From: Mangrovimonas sp. YM274
GTDB lineage: Bacteria; Bacteroidota; Bacteroidia; Flavobacteriales; Flavobacteriaceae
Length of the DNA stretch: 64,000 bases
Direction of reading: 5' to 3'
NCBI RefSeq assembly: GCF_030908385.1
Contig: NZ_CP133091.1
Coordinates: forward strand, 1-64,000
The position numbers and the translations under genes are program-made. The notes beneath the pieces were generated by a model, which was given only the letters and a program-made list of their open reading frames with translations, was not told the DNA's origin and did not search any database. Below are positions 1 through 8,722 of the stretch, piece after piece. Position 1 is the stretch's first letter; each line of letters begins with the position of its first letter.

Positions 1-1895
1 GTTTTAGGTCCACCGCTTACGATGATGAACTCCGATCTACGGTTCAGCTGGTGCTGCTCCTCGCTACAGTTGCCTCCGCAGTCCACCTTAGGCTCGGTCT
101 CGCCACGTCCCTCTCCGGTGATGCGGCTCTTGTCGATCCCCTTCGAGATCACGTACTGTGCCGTTGACTTTGCACGTCTGTCAGACAGCGACATGTTGTA
201 GGCGTCAGAGCCACGGCTGTCCGTATGCGAAGTGGCCAAGATCACCATCTCTGGGTATTTGGTCATCACCTGCACCAGTTTGTCAAGCTCAAAGGCCGCC
301 TGTGCCGTGATGTTCGATTTGTCAAAGTCGAAGTAGATAGGGTTGAGCACTACCTGGTCCGCCACGATAAGCTCCTCGATAGGTGCCAATTCTACAGACT
401 CTTTCACTTCCTTCTCCAAGCTGCCCTCGATCGATACGCGCTTCCCGATGTGGTCCGCAGAGGTCACACCAAGTTCCGTATCCGTCTCGCACAATATGCT
501 GAAGCTTACCATACCCTGCGCATCCGAAGTCGCACTGCCTAGTTCCTCGCCATTGGCTGCGTAAAGCGTTGCCATGGCTCCTGCGATGGCCTCCTTGCTC
601 TTCTCGTCGATGATCTTCACCAACAGCTGCGTATCGCATGGCTCCTCTACCTTTCTCACGCGGTAGATATCGTCGTTGCCCCTACCGCCTGAACGGTTCG
701 AGGACACATAGCCCATACCTGTGGCATCGTCATAGCTAAGCGCAAAGTCGTCCCCGCTGCTGTTAACAGGTACCCCCATGTTGTCCACACCGGACATGTC
801 CGACTTCACCTGGAACATATCCAGTCCACCTAGGCCCAAGTGCCCGTTCGAGGCAAAGTAAAGCTCGCCGTTGCTCCCCGCAAAAGGGAACACCTCATGG
901 CCCTCCGTGTTGATCTTGGATCCAAGGTTCTCCGCTTCGCCAAGGCTGCCATCGGCATTGATGCCCGCCCTGTAAAGGTCAAAGCCGCCCATACCTCCCG
1001 GCATGTTCGAGGCAAAATACAATGTCTTCCCGTCGGCGCTCACCGCTGGGTCCTTTACCGAGTAGCTATCGCTGTTCATCGCAAAGCCCTCTGCAGGTCC
1101 CCATTTGCCGTCCACTTTCTTCGAGCGGAACAGGTGGATCACACTGATCTTCGTGCGGTCCTCCTTCTCGTAGACCTTCTCAAAGAAGCTCTCCCTTGAA
1201 AAGTACATCGTGCTGCCATCCGGTGAGAAGGACACCGTACCCTCGTGGTACTTCGTGTTGATCTCCTTCCCTAGCAGGTCTCCCTCGCTGTAGCTGCCGT
1301 CCTCGCCCTTGCTGAACTTGTAGATGTCAAGGAAAGGCTCACCGTTCCAGCCATAGGTCTTGCGGCTCGTGTTGCGCGCCGATACAAAGTAAAGGTCACC
1401 GTCCTTCTCAACGGCACCGAACTCCGAGTACTCCGTGTTCAGAGACATGTCCTCTACCTCAAAGCGCTTGCGCGTGGACTTGATCTCATCGATATAGTCC
1501 GGTGCAGAGCGGTACGCCTTCGCGCGCTCGTCACCCGGTGCCATAGAGGCAAACTTAGCCATCTGCGCGTTGGACTCGCTGTACTTCCCGTTCGCCTTCA
1601 GCATCTGGGCATATCTGTAGATGGTCTCCGAGTCCTGGTTGCCGGACTCGATTGCCTTGGCATACCAGCGCTCGGCCTCCTCCGTATTGTAGATGTTGTA
1701 GTTGGCCTCTGCCAGCTGCGTGTAGACATAGGCATCGCCCTTGCCCTTCTCCACAAGCTTTCCATAGGCCTCAGCGGCCTCTACGTACTCAAAGCGCCCG
1801 TAGAGCTCGTCCGCCTTCTTTGTGTCCTTGTTCTGGGCGGTCATGCTCATGCCCCCCATCATCGCTATTGCTATATATGTATGTATGTTCTTCAT
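1..1895 (-). CDS. OmpA/PorE-like periplasmic protein, copy 1 (C-terminal end cut by window edge)
   Basis: This is the 3'-truncated twin of the gene at 8723-10624. Every base from 1 to 1895 aligns to that copy with a constant offset of 8729 and no indels; only the last two codons and the stop lie outside the window. It starts at the ATG ending at 1895, followed by a signal peptide (MKNIHTYIAIAMMGG...TAQ). Domains in order are a TPR-like N-terminus, PD40/WD40-type beta-propeller blades, a carboxypeptidase-regulatory-like domain and an OmpA C-terminal peptidoglycan-binding domain (FDFDKS, then the NRRSEF end). The same domain order is known for PorE of the T9SS, so an anchor role near the outer membrane is likely. 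It lies 18 bp downstream of a PorP/SprF gene. Differences from copy 2 are few (for example DCGGN versus DCGAN). Confidence 0.9.
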   Translation of the reverse strand, partial: MKNIHTYIAIAMMGGMSMTAQNKDTKKADELYGRFEYVEAAEAYGKLVEKGKGDAYVYTQLAEANYNIYNTEEAERWYAKAIESGNQDSETIYRYAQMLKANGKYSESNAQMAKFASMAPGDERAKAYRSAPDYIDEIKSTRKRFEVEDMSLNTEYSEFGAVEKDGDLYFVSARNTSRKTYGWNGEPFLDIYKFSKGEDGSYSEGDLLGKEINTKYHEGTVSFSPDGSTMYFSRESFFEKVYEKEDRTKISVIHLFRSKKVDGKWGPAEGFAMNSDSYSVKDPAVSADGKTLYFASNMPGGMGGFDLYRAGINADGSLGEAENLGSKINTEGHEVFPFAGSNGELYFASNGHLGLGGLDMFQVKSDMSGVDNMGVPVNSSGDDFALSYDDATGMGYVSSNRSGGRGNDDIYRVRKVEEPCDTQLLVKIIDEKSKEAIAGAMATLYAANGEELGSATSDAQGMVSFSILCETDTELGVTSADHIGKRVSIEGSLEKEVKESVELAPIEELIVADQVVLNPIYFDFDKSNITAQAAFELDKLVQVMTKYPEMVILATSHTDSRGSDAYNMSLSDRRAKSTAQYVISKGIDKSRITGEGRGETEPKVDCGGNCSEEQHQLNRRSEFIIVSGGPK

Positions 1896-2768
1896 ATCTG
1901 TTTCGTTGTCCGGTTAGAAATATCTTGGTGATCGTGATACCTTCTTGCTAAAGTTCAGGTCCCAAAGCAACATGATCTCGTGCGACGAGGAAGCATACTT
2001 GCTGATGTCTGAGGTAACTCCGTCATAGGCATAACCGATACGAAGGTTCGGCGTGATGCCGAAGTTCACAAGGCCGGAGAACGAATCGTCAAGACGGTAC
2101 GAAGCCCCTATCTCGAAGCGGTCGTAGAACAGCGCGTTCAAGTTCACGTCAAACGACGTCGGTGCAGAAAACGCCGACTTTACCAAGAACGAGGGCTTGA
2201 GCTTCGTGTTGGCAGATACGTCGAACACATAGCCCCCTGTCAAAAAGTAGTGGCTCACCTCAGAGCCCAGCTCGTAACCGTCAGCATCAAGGTGCACCGA
2301 GTTCAGCATGTTCGGTACCGAGAACCCTACATAGTAGTGCTCCGTGTAGTAGAAGAACCCTGCTCCGATGTTCGGCGTCGTGCTGTTGATGTTCTCCGAA
2401 AAGAACGGGTCGTTATCGTCGAAAAGCTCCAGGTCCTGGAGCCCGATGTCGTGGAACGTGGCCCCTGCCTTGACACCGAAGGCCAGGCGGTGTTCGCCGC
2501 CAAGCCTTAGGGTATAGCTGAAATCTGCGTAGACGTTGTTCTCCACAACAGGACCGATCTGGTCGTTGATGAACGACAGGCCTAGCCCCATGTTGCTCCC
2601 GATTGGCGAGTGCGCAAAGAACGTCCCCGTCTGCGGGGCACCGTCGATACCGCTCCACTGCCAGCGGTAGAGAACACCCAGGCTGAGCGCCTCCTTAGAG
2701 CCCGCATACGCCGGGTTCACAACGTTCATGTTGTACATATACTGCGTGTACTGTGGGTCCTGTTGGCC
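1..2768. repeat. Long direct repeat, copy 1 (PorP-OmpA pair)
   Basis: Bases 1-2768 match 8730-11497 with no insertion or deletion and only scattered substitutions, many of them clustered in the first 190 bases. The match stops abruptly inside the signal-peptide codons of the PorP/SprF gene, just before the mature QQDPQYTQ sequence. The other end lies at or beyond the window edge. Both copies look richer in G+C than the adhesin genes between them. Confidence 0.95.
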
Positions 2769-2819
2769 GTACAGCTGTACGCACATCAATAGGACCATTG
2801 CCATATATATTCTTTTCAT
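1914..2819 (-). CDS. PorP/SprF-family type IX secretion membrane protein, copy 1
   Basis: The 301-residue outer-membrane beta-barrel protein has a signal peptide (MKRIYMAMVLLMCVQLYG) and the family's opening motif QQDPQYTQYMYNMNVVNPAYAG, with an aromatic-ended C-terminus (SRSPRYF). PorP/SprF proteins are needed for secretion or surface attachment of T9SS cargo with type B sorting domains. It lies 28 bp downstream of such a cargo gene and 18 bp upstream of the OmpA-like gene, so the three are probably one transcript. Its mature part is nearly identical to the protein at 10643-11548; only the signal peptide differs. I infer that it serves the adhesin encoded immediately upstream. Confidence 0.93.
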   Translation of the reverse strand: MKRIYMAMVLLMCVQLYGQQDPQYTQYMYNMNVVNPAYAGSKEALSLGVLYRWQWSGIDGAPQTGTFFAHSPIGSNMGLGLSFINDQIGPVVENNVYADFSYTLRLGGEHRLAFGVKAGATFHDIGLQDLELFDDNDPFFSENINSTTPNIGAGFFYYTEHYYVGFSVPNMLNSVHLDADGYELGSEVSHYFLTGGYVFDVSANTKLKPSFLVKSAFSAPTSFDVNLNALFYDRFEIGASYRLDDSFSGLVNFGITPNLRIGYAYDGVTSDISKYASSSHEIMLLWDLNFSKKVSRSPRYF

Positions 2820-2847
2820 TTCTCTCTTTTAGTTTTATAGGTTGCTC

Positions 2848-5800
2848 TTATTTGTTGATGTAAACCCAAGCGCTACGTGTTTCACCATCGTTATATTCCA
2901 AGGTATAGAAGTACGTTCCAACAGGAAGCTCGTCACCATCATTGGTCTGTCCGTACCACTCATTGGTATAGTTACGCTTAGAGTATACCAAAGTTCCTAA
3001 ACGGTTGAAAATTTCAATTTTGCTTACTCTAAACACACTCAAATCAAAATTGTCGTTTAAGCCATCTCCGTTAGGCGAAATACCTTGTGGGAACTCACAC
3101 ACCACAGTTTCCATAACTTGTTCGGTAATGGCACTACAACCAGTATCGTTAAAGATTACTTCAACCTCATAAATACCACCCGTTAACACAGGCAATGTCA
3201 AGCCATGCTCGCCCTCAATTAATACTTCATCTTGGTACCAATTAATGCTAACTTCATCTTCTGTATAGTTACCTGGTGTTGCTTCGATAATCACAGGCAC
3301 ATCTGTACCCTCACAAACTATATAATCGAAATCTTCAGTAAACGATGTCATTGGAGCAGTTCCAATAGTCAACATAAAGCTGTTGGTTACATAACAATCT
3401 GGAAGCCCAACAGTTTCTACGCGCACCCAAACCGTTTCGTTACCGGCACTTGTGTAAGGGTTCGCCAATGGATTGGCTGCATCCATGGCATCCTGCTCAG
3501 AAGCATAATACGTCACGTTGTAAGCTGCAGCATCCTGACCATCCAAAATATATGTACTATGTGCATCCAAATCGTATTCTGCAACACCATCTCCATCATT
3601 GTCACACTCCAATAGGTCTACGCTAGTAGCCGTATGCGTTGGAGCCGTAATGATTAAATCGAAACTTGATACGGTCTTACAACCTAACACTGTATCAAAT
3701 ACTCTCACCCAAATAGTTTGAGGAGCTGTCACGTTAGCGTAAGGAGATGCTAATGGGTTTACATCATCAATAGCATCCTGCTCTGTCAAGTGATAAGACA
3801 CTGTAAACAATGCTGGGTCCAAATCTCCAAGTACCACAGGCGTATTTTCAGTAAGGTCGTAAACTCCAAATGGCGTTGTAGAACATACCTCAAGATCCAT
3901 AGGTTCTGCAATCGCTGGATTAGGCAAATACTCAACCAAAATAGTATCATCGACATTACATGTTGGAGAGAAGATTACTTGAGCAGTATATTCTCCCTCT
4001 TCAGAAATTTCTAAAGTAGATTCGGTTGCTCCTTCAACAATAAAGCCATCCTTGTACCATACGTGCTCCACTGATGGTGCTCCGGTATCTAGAATAATTG
4101 GCTCTCCATCACAAATAGCATTTCCTGATTCAATAGTAATATCAATTCCTAAATCGAAATCTCCAATATCAAAACTACCAGCTTTAAGGAAAACCGCAGA
4201 ATCCAATGCTGAATCCCCTTCATCGGCCATTACCAATTTGATATGGTAAGTTTCACCAATGTTTACGTTAGAAAACGCTGTAAATTGTACAGTTCTACCA
4301 TCATAGATCATAGGAGGCAAGTTATCCGGCGTATAACCACCAAAATACTCCTCATTGATTGCTCCACAAGAGGTGTTTTCTGGGTGAATATTGGTTACCA
4401 AGATTGGTGTAGTTGTACCTGGTAATACCGCCAAGTTGGTAGTTACTCCAAGTTCATCGGTCAATAGGAAGGCAAAGGCGTCCGAATAGTTACACTCAAA
4501 AGAACCTCCGTTATATTCTTCAGAAGCCATGATAAAGTCAAAACTGATCTCATCGGCAAAAGGCACGAAATCGAACTCAATGATAGAGGCATTGTTTGTG
4601 TTTCCTCCTACAATACCATCTAAATCGGTATCTCCAGGCCAGCTAAACCCTCCAGAAGAAGCAGTTCCATCATTAGGTCCATCGGCCAAAGCAGCATCTC
4701 CTGAGGCCAACATAATTCCATCGTCAAATGGGAATCCTGGACTTTCAGTATAGAAATAGGCAATACCATTTACAGAATCAAAATCCGTTCCTGTAGAATA
4801 GGTAATGTTAGAGATTTGCGCACACTCATTGGCAATCAATACATCGGTTACCAATTGCTCTACGGTATAGGTTACCTGATCGGTAACAATATTCCCTGGA
4901 GATGGCTTGATACAAATATCAAAGGTTGTTCCGACAGCCTCATCATCAAAAGAGTACACTCTTACATAATAGGTTTCGCCAACTGTTAGGCCTTCAACAG
5001 CCCCAACACTAGCATCTGAACAGTACAATTCAGTAAGGGTACCATCACAAGTTCCTTCATACACACTAAAATCAAGATTTAAGTTTCCGTTAGCAATGTT
5101 GTTCAAGGATACTACTTGAGCCTCAGTATTAGCTTCAAACGTAAACCATACATCATCATTAGGCTGTCCGTTACAAGTTGGTGCTGCCACCGTAGATGGC
5201 GTTCCACCAGCAACCGTCCCTGACGTAAACAAGGTACACTCGTCCACTTCATTTACTTCAACAGCAATAGCATCACATGGGTTGTCATTTTCGGGAGGAC
5301 AAGCCAATACCAAAAATTCAGGACTGTAAATATCACAGGTTACATCATCATCATTAACCACCGCTATTTCTACCGCAGTATTGAAGGCGAATGGTCCCAT
5401 TTGGTAGGTTCCAACCTCTGTTGCTGTTACAGTAACATCGTCATAATCACTTGAAATGGTCAATGATGATCCAGAGCCCATATTGGTAATTTCAACATCT
5501 ACCAAGAATTGCTCACCGTTTTCACAGTCATCTACAATAGTATAAGACGCTTGTGGATTGATACAAGTAGCACAAGCAACAGTTACATCTAAAGAGGCAT
5601 AACTTGTCCATGTATCTTGACAGCTTGTAAAAGCGTTAGATTCAATCCAGAAAGAAATGGTATCTCCTGTAGATTGGAAACTTACACCGGTAAGGTCTCC
5701 ATCTTCATCAAATCCCATAAATTCATTTGGCGTTAATTCCGTTCCATCGGTATCATACACGTGGAAATAATCGCCACCAAATGGACTTAAATCTCCAGCA

Positions 5801-8685
5801 TTAACATCAAAATTAAGTGGTGTTCCATCACTACTTGTAAAGGTAAATATGTTAGTATCATCATTTCCATAACAATACACAAAGTTGATTGGCTCACCAT
5901 CTGGACAATCAATGTAGTTATCCAAACAGAATGGCTGTGTTACCGGTTGTCCTGACAAAGTACAGTTAGCATCGTCATCATTGGCAATGGTAAAAGACAC
6001 CTCTGTTCCGTTGGCATAAGGTCCAAAAGTATAAATACCAGTTTCAGTTGCTGTTTGCGCAACTCCGCCTTGGTTATCAGTAATAGTGTAAGACGTTGCC
6101 GATCCCATATCAGAAAGGTCTACTTCAACATTAAATTGAGGACCATTGATACAGTCTGAAACTGGTGCATAAGACCACGTTGGCAAATCACAAGTAGCAC
6201 AAATAACGGTTACATCAATAGAATCATACGTTGTCCAAGTATCGGTACAACTTCCTCCTCCATCTGCATCCACAAAATAAGAAATGGTATCTCCTGAAGA
6301 CTGGTATACGTTTCCTGCTAAATCACCTGTTAAACCATCAACTGGTGTCAGTTCTGTCCCGTCAGTATCATAAACATGGAAATAATCCCAGCCATTTTCT
6401 ACAAATCCGGCATTAACAATAAAGATCAAACTTGTACCATCATTACTTGTAAACGTCATAGTAGTGTCGTTGTTTGGTCCATAACAGAATACAGAATTCA
6501 ACGGTCCTTCATCACAATTCACATAATTTTCTGTACAGAACTCCTGAGTTACAGCTGGTCCTGTTAGTTCACAGTTTACATCATCATCATTAGCAATAGT
6601 CAAAGCAACTTGTGTAGTATTGTCATATGGTCCAAAGGTATAAATACCTAATTCGGTAACAGTTTGAGAATCGCCGCCTTGATCATCAGAAATCGTATAA
6701 GACGTTCCAGTTCCCATATCCGACAAATCTACTTCAATGTTAAATTGAGGCCCATTGATACAGTCTCCAACTACTTCGTAAGACCATTCTGGATTGGTAC
6801 AGGTTGCACAGGATACCGTTACATCAATTGGAGTATAGGAAGATGACGCACAACTACCTACACCATCAGCATCTACTGTAAAGGAAATAGTATCTCCCGT
6901 AGATTGGAACACCCCAGATAAAGCTCCTGTAGTATTAGGATCTGTAAGCTCCGTTGTTCCGTCAGAATCATATACAATGAAGTAATCCCAGCCACTTTCT
7001 ACAGATCCTCCATTCACAATTAAGTTTAATGCAGATCCATCTGTACTGGTATAGGTAAAAGTAACATCATTATTATTATCGTAACAGAAGGTTGTATTTA
7101 CTGGTCCCACAGCACAGTCTACAACATTATCTGAACAGAATGGTTGCGTTAACACTTCACTTTCTAAAATACAATTGGCATCATCAACATTCTCAGAAGT
7201 AATAATAACATCTGTAGCGTTATCATAAGGTCCAAAAGTATAAATACCTATATCGGTAACTGTTTGCTCTGCACTTCCTTGATCGTCTGAAAGCGTTAAG
7301 GTAGTTGCAGACCCTAAACTGGTTACATCGGCTTCAATAAAGAACTGAGGTCCATTAACACAGTCGCTCACAACTGAATAAGTTATTTCCTGATCAATAC
7401 AAGTATTCTCGGTAATATCCAAAGTATAACCAACACTTTGGGCAAACCACGTAGAAATCACAATGTAATAAGTTGTTCCTGCAGTAACCGTGAAATTATC
7501 AATAACCAAATCATCGGTAGAAAATCCATTGCTTGCACCTCCTACACAGCCAGTTCCAATATCGTCACAATCAGTGTAAACGAACATCCCTGCATAATTT
7601 TCTGTAATATCAGATAGCTCTAAGTCAATAGAAGTATCCTCAGTAGGTGTATACGCATATACCACGTCATCCCCATTTAAATAGGAAGAAGTTGTACTAC
7701 AATCGGCTCCTGGACTACCGGCATAATCATCTAAGTATTCAGACGTATTATCAGCTGTCGTATAAGGAAGTGTCGTTACGTTAATGGGATTGCTACAAGC
7801 CTCTCCTTCATCACTTATATGGTAAGTTAATGGCCCTACCCATCCACTATAACCATCAGCACCACAATCGGCTCTAACATAAAATTCATAATCTGCTCCT
7901 AAAGTCAAATCTGTTGCTTGGTATGTACTTGCATCTACAGAAGTACCAGAATCAGTATCAGTTGGGGCCGTACCACCTACTTCTTGGTTGATCACTTCCC
8001 AAGCAGTCGCCGAACCACCTTCCCAGGTAAAATCAGCTGTTGTTAAATTAACATCTACTTCTGCACTATAAGGATTTGGACATAATTGCTCAATTCCACC
8101 CAAAATAATGTTCGGGATGGTAGTATCAATATTGTTCGCTGTTGGCGGAGAAGCAGGATCTGCATTTACCGAATCACTAAAATGGTAGATCGTTCTATTC
8201 GTCCCTACTTCTGAATTGTAAAAATCATCTCCAGAACTATCATAAGCTGGCATGTTTTCCTCTACAGCAATAATTAAATTATCCGTATTAGCATAATCAA
8301 AAGGCGTATCCAAAGTAATTTGGACCCAACCTGGTGAGCCCGCAGTTACGGTAATCCCTCCTGAATATACTTCAGTAAAAGAATCTATCGGCTCCCAATC
8401 AGTATTCGAGTCAAACTCTGACTTCGGAGATTCAGCCATATAAATGACCAATTCCTGACTGTTTGGCATTGCAGAAGTACCGCTATAATACCATTGTATA
8501 TCGGTAATGGTTCCAGAGGCATTGATCTCTGAAGCCAAATACACGGTCTGCGAATACGAATACCCGTAAAAGGGTTCAAAGGGTGCATTTTCAGATTCCA
8601 AAGTACCCGACCCAATGGCCACTTGGGCATTGAGTTGATTAAAAACTGAAAACAACACAAGAAATAATAATAGTAGTTTTCTCAT
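2848..8685 (-). CDS. Giant secreted protein with T9SS type B sorting domain (adhesin 1)
   Basis: This is a 1945-residue secreted protein. It has a signal peptide (residues 1-20), an N-terminal region shared with adhesin 2 (VAIGSGTLESENAPFEPFYG), a fibronectin-like segment and a PPC-like segment. Four modules follow, opening with variants of DCINGPQF, with CUB-like segments between them (NSVFCYG...GWDYFHVYD). A second PPC-like segment (NPCDAI), a choice-of-anchor-L-type region (about 1275-1500) and Ig-like modules come next. The last 90 residues or so are the gliding-motility-associated type B CTD (FPQGISPNGDGLND...VPVGTYFYTLEY...WVYINK pattern). The protein should be exported by Sec and then T9SS and displayed on the cell surface; the ligand is unknown. 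It is very rich in Asp, Thr and Cys pairs. It lies 37 bp after the copy 2 OmpA gene on the same strand. Confidence 0.93.
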   Translation of the reverse strand: MRKLLLLFLVLFSVFNQLNAQVAIGSGTLESENAPFEPFYGYSYSQTVYLASEINASGTITDIQWYYSGTSAMPNSQELVIYMAESPKSEFDSNTDWEPIDSFTEVYSGGITVTAGSPGWVQITLDTPFDYANTDNLIIAVEENMPAYDSSGDDFYNSEVGTNRTIYHFSDSVNADPASPPTANNIDTTIPNIILGGIEQLCPNPYSAEVDVNLTTADFTWEGGSATAWEVINQEVGGTAPTDTDSGTSVDASTYQATDLTLGADYEFYVRADCGADGYSGWVGPLTYHISDEGEACSNPINVTTLPYTTADNTSEYLDDYAGSPGADCSTTSSYLNGDDVVYAYTPTEDTSIDLELSDITENYAGMFVYTDCDDIGTGCVGGASNGFSTDDLVIDNFTVTAGTTYYIVISTWFAQSVGYTLDITENTCIDQEITYSVVSDCVNGPQFFIEADVTSLGSATTLTLSDDQGSAEQTVTDIGIYTFGPYDNATDVIITSENVDDANCILESEVLTQPFCSDNVVDCAVGPVNTTFCYDNNNDVTFTYTSTDGSALNLIVNGGSVESGWDYFIVYDSDGTTELTDPNTTGALSGVFQSTGDTISFTVDADGVGSCASSSYTPIDVTVSCATCTNPEWSYEVVGDCINGPQFNIEVDLSDMGTGTSYTISDDQGGDSQTVTELGIYTFGPYDNTTQVALTIANDDDVNCELTGPAVTQEFCTENYVNCDEGPLNSVFCYGPNNDTTMTFTSNDGTSLIFIVNAGFVENGWDYFHVYDTDGTELTPVDGLTGDLAGNVYQSSGDTISYFVDADGGGSCTDTWTTYDSIDVTVICATCDLPTWSYAPVSDCINGPQFNVEVDLSDMGSATSYTITDNQGGVAQTATETGIYTFGPYANGTEVSFTIANDDDANCTLSGQPVTQPFCLDNYIDCPDGEPINFVYCYGNDDTNIFTFTSSDGTPLNFDVNAGDLSPFGGDYFHVYDTDGTELTPNEFMGFDEDGDLTGVSFQSTGDTISFWIESNAFTSCQDTWTSYASLDVTVACATCINPQASYTIVDDCENGEQFLVDVEITNMGSGSSLTISSDYDDVTVTATEVGTYQMGPFAFNTAVEIAVVNDDDVTCDIYSPEFLVLACPPENDNPCDAIAVEVNEVDECTLFTSGTVAGGTPSTVAAPTCNGQPNDDVWFTFEANTEAQVVSLNNIANGNLNLDFSVYEGTCDGTLTELYCSDASVGAVEGLTVGETYYVRVYSFDDEAVGTTFDICIKPSPGNIVTDQVTYTVEQLVTDVLIANECAQISNITYSTGTDFDSVNGIAYFYTESPGFPFDDGIMLASGDAALADGPNDGTASSGGFSWPGDTDLDGIVGGNTNNASIIEFDFVPFADEISFDFIMASEEYNGGSFECNYSDAFAFLLTDELGVTTNLAVLPGTTTPILVTNIHPENTSCGAINEEYFGGYTPDNLPPMIYDGRTVQFTAFSNVNIGETYHIKLVMADEGDSALDSAVFLKAGSFDIGDFDLGIDITIESGNAICDGEPIILDTGAPSVEHVWYKDGFIVEGATESTLEISEEGEYTAQVIFSPTCNVDDTILVEYLPNPAIAEPMDLEVCSTTPFGVYDLTENTPVVLGDLDPALFTVSYHLTEQDAIDDVNPLASPYANVTAPQTIWVRVFDTVLGCKTVSSFDLIITAPTHTATSVDLLECDNDGDGVAEYDLDAHSTYILDGQDAAAYNVTYYASEQDAMDAANPLANPYTSAGNETVWVRVETVGLPDCYVTNSFMLTIGTAPMTSFTEDFDYIVCEGTDVPVIIEATPGNYTEDEVSINWYQDEVLIEGEHGLTLPVLTGGIYEVEVIFNDTGCSAITEQVMETVVCEFPQGISPNGDGLNDNFDLSVFRVSKIEIFNRLGTLVYSKRNYTNEWYGQTNDGDELPVGTYFYTLEYNDGETRSAWVYINK

Positions 8686-8722
8686 TGCATTTTGTGTTAG
8701 TTAAAAAAATATTAGGGTTAAA

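Noticed and set aside
225-1199. Plus-strand ORFs over the OmpA gene (and the same at 8954-9928)
   Set aside because: They are shadows of the minus-strand gene, repeated only because the DNA is duplicated.
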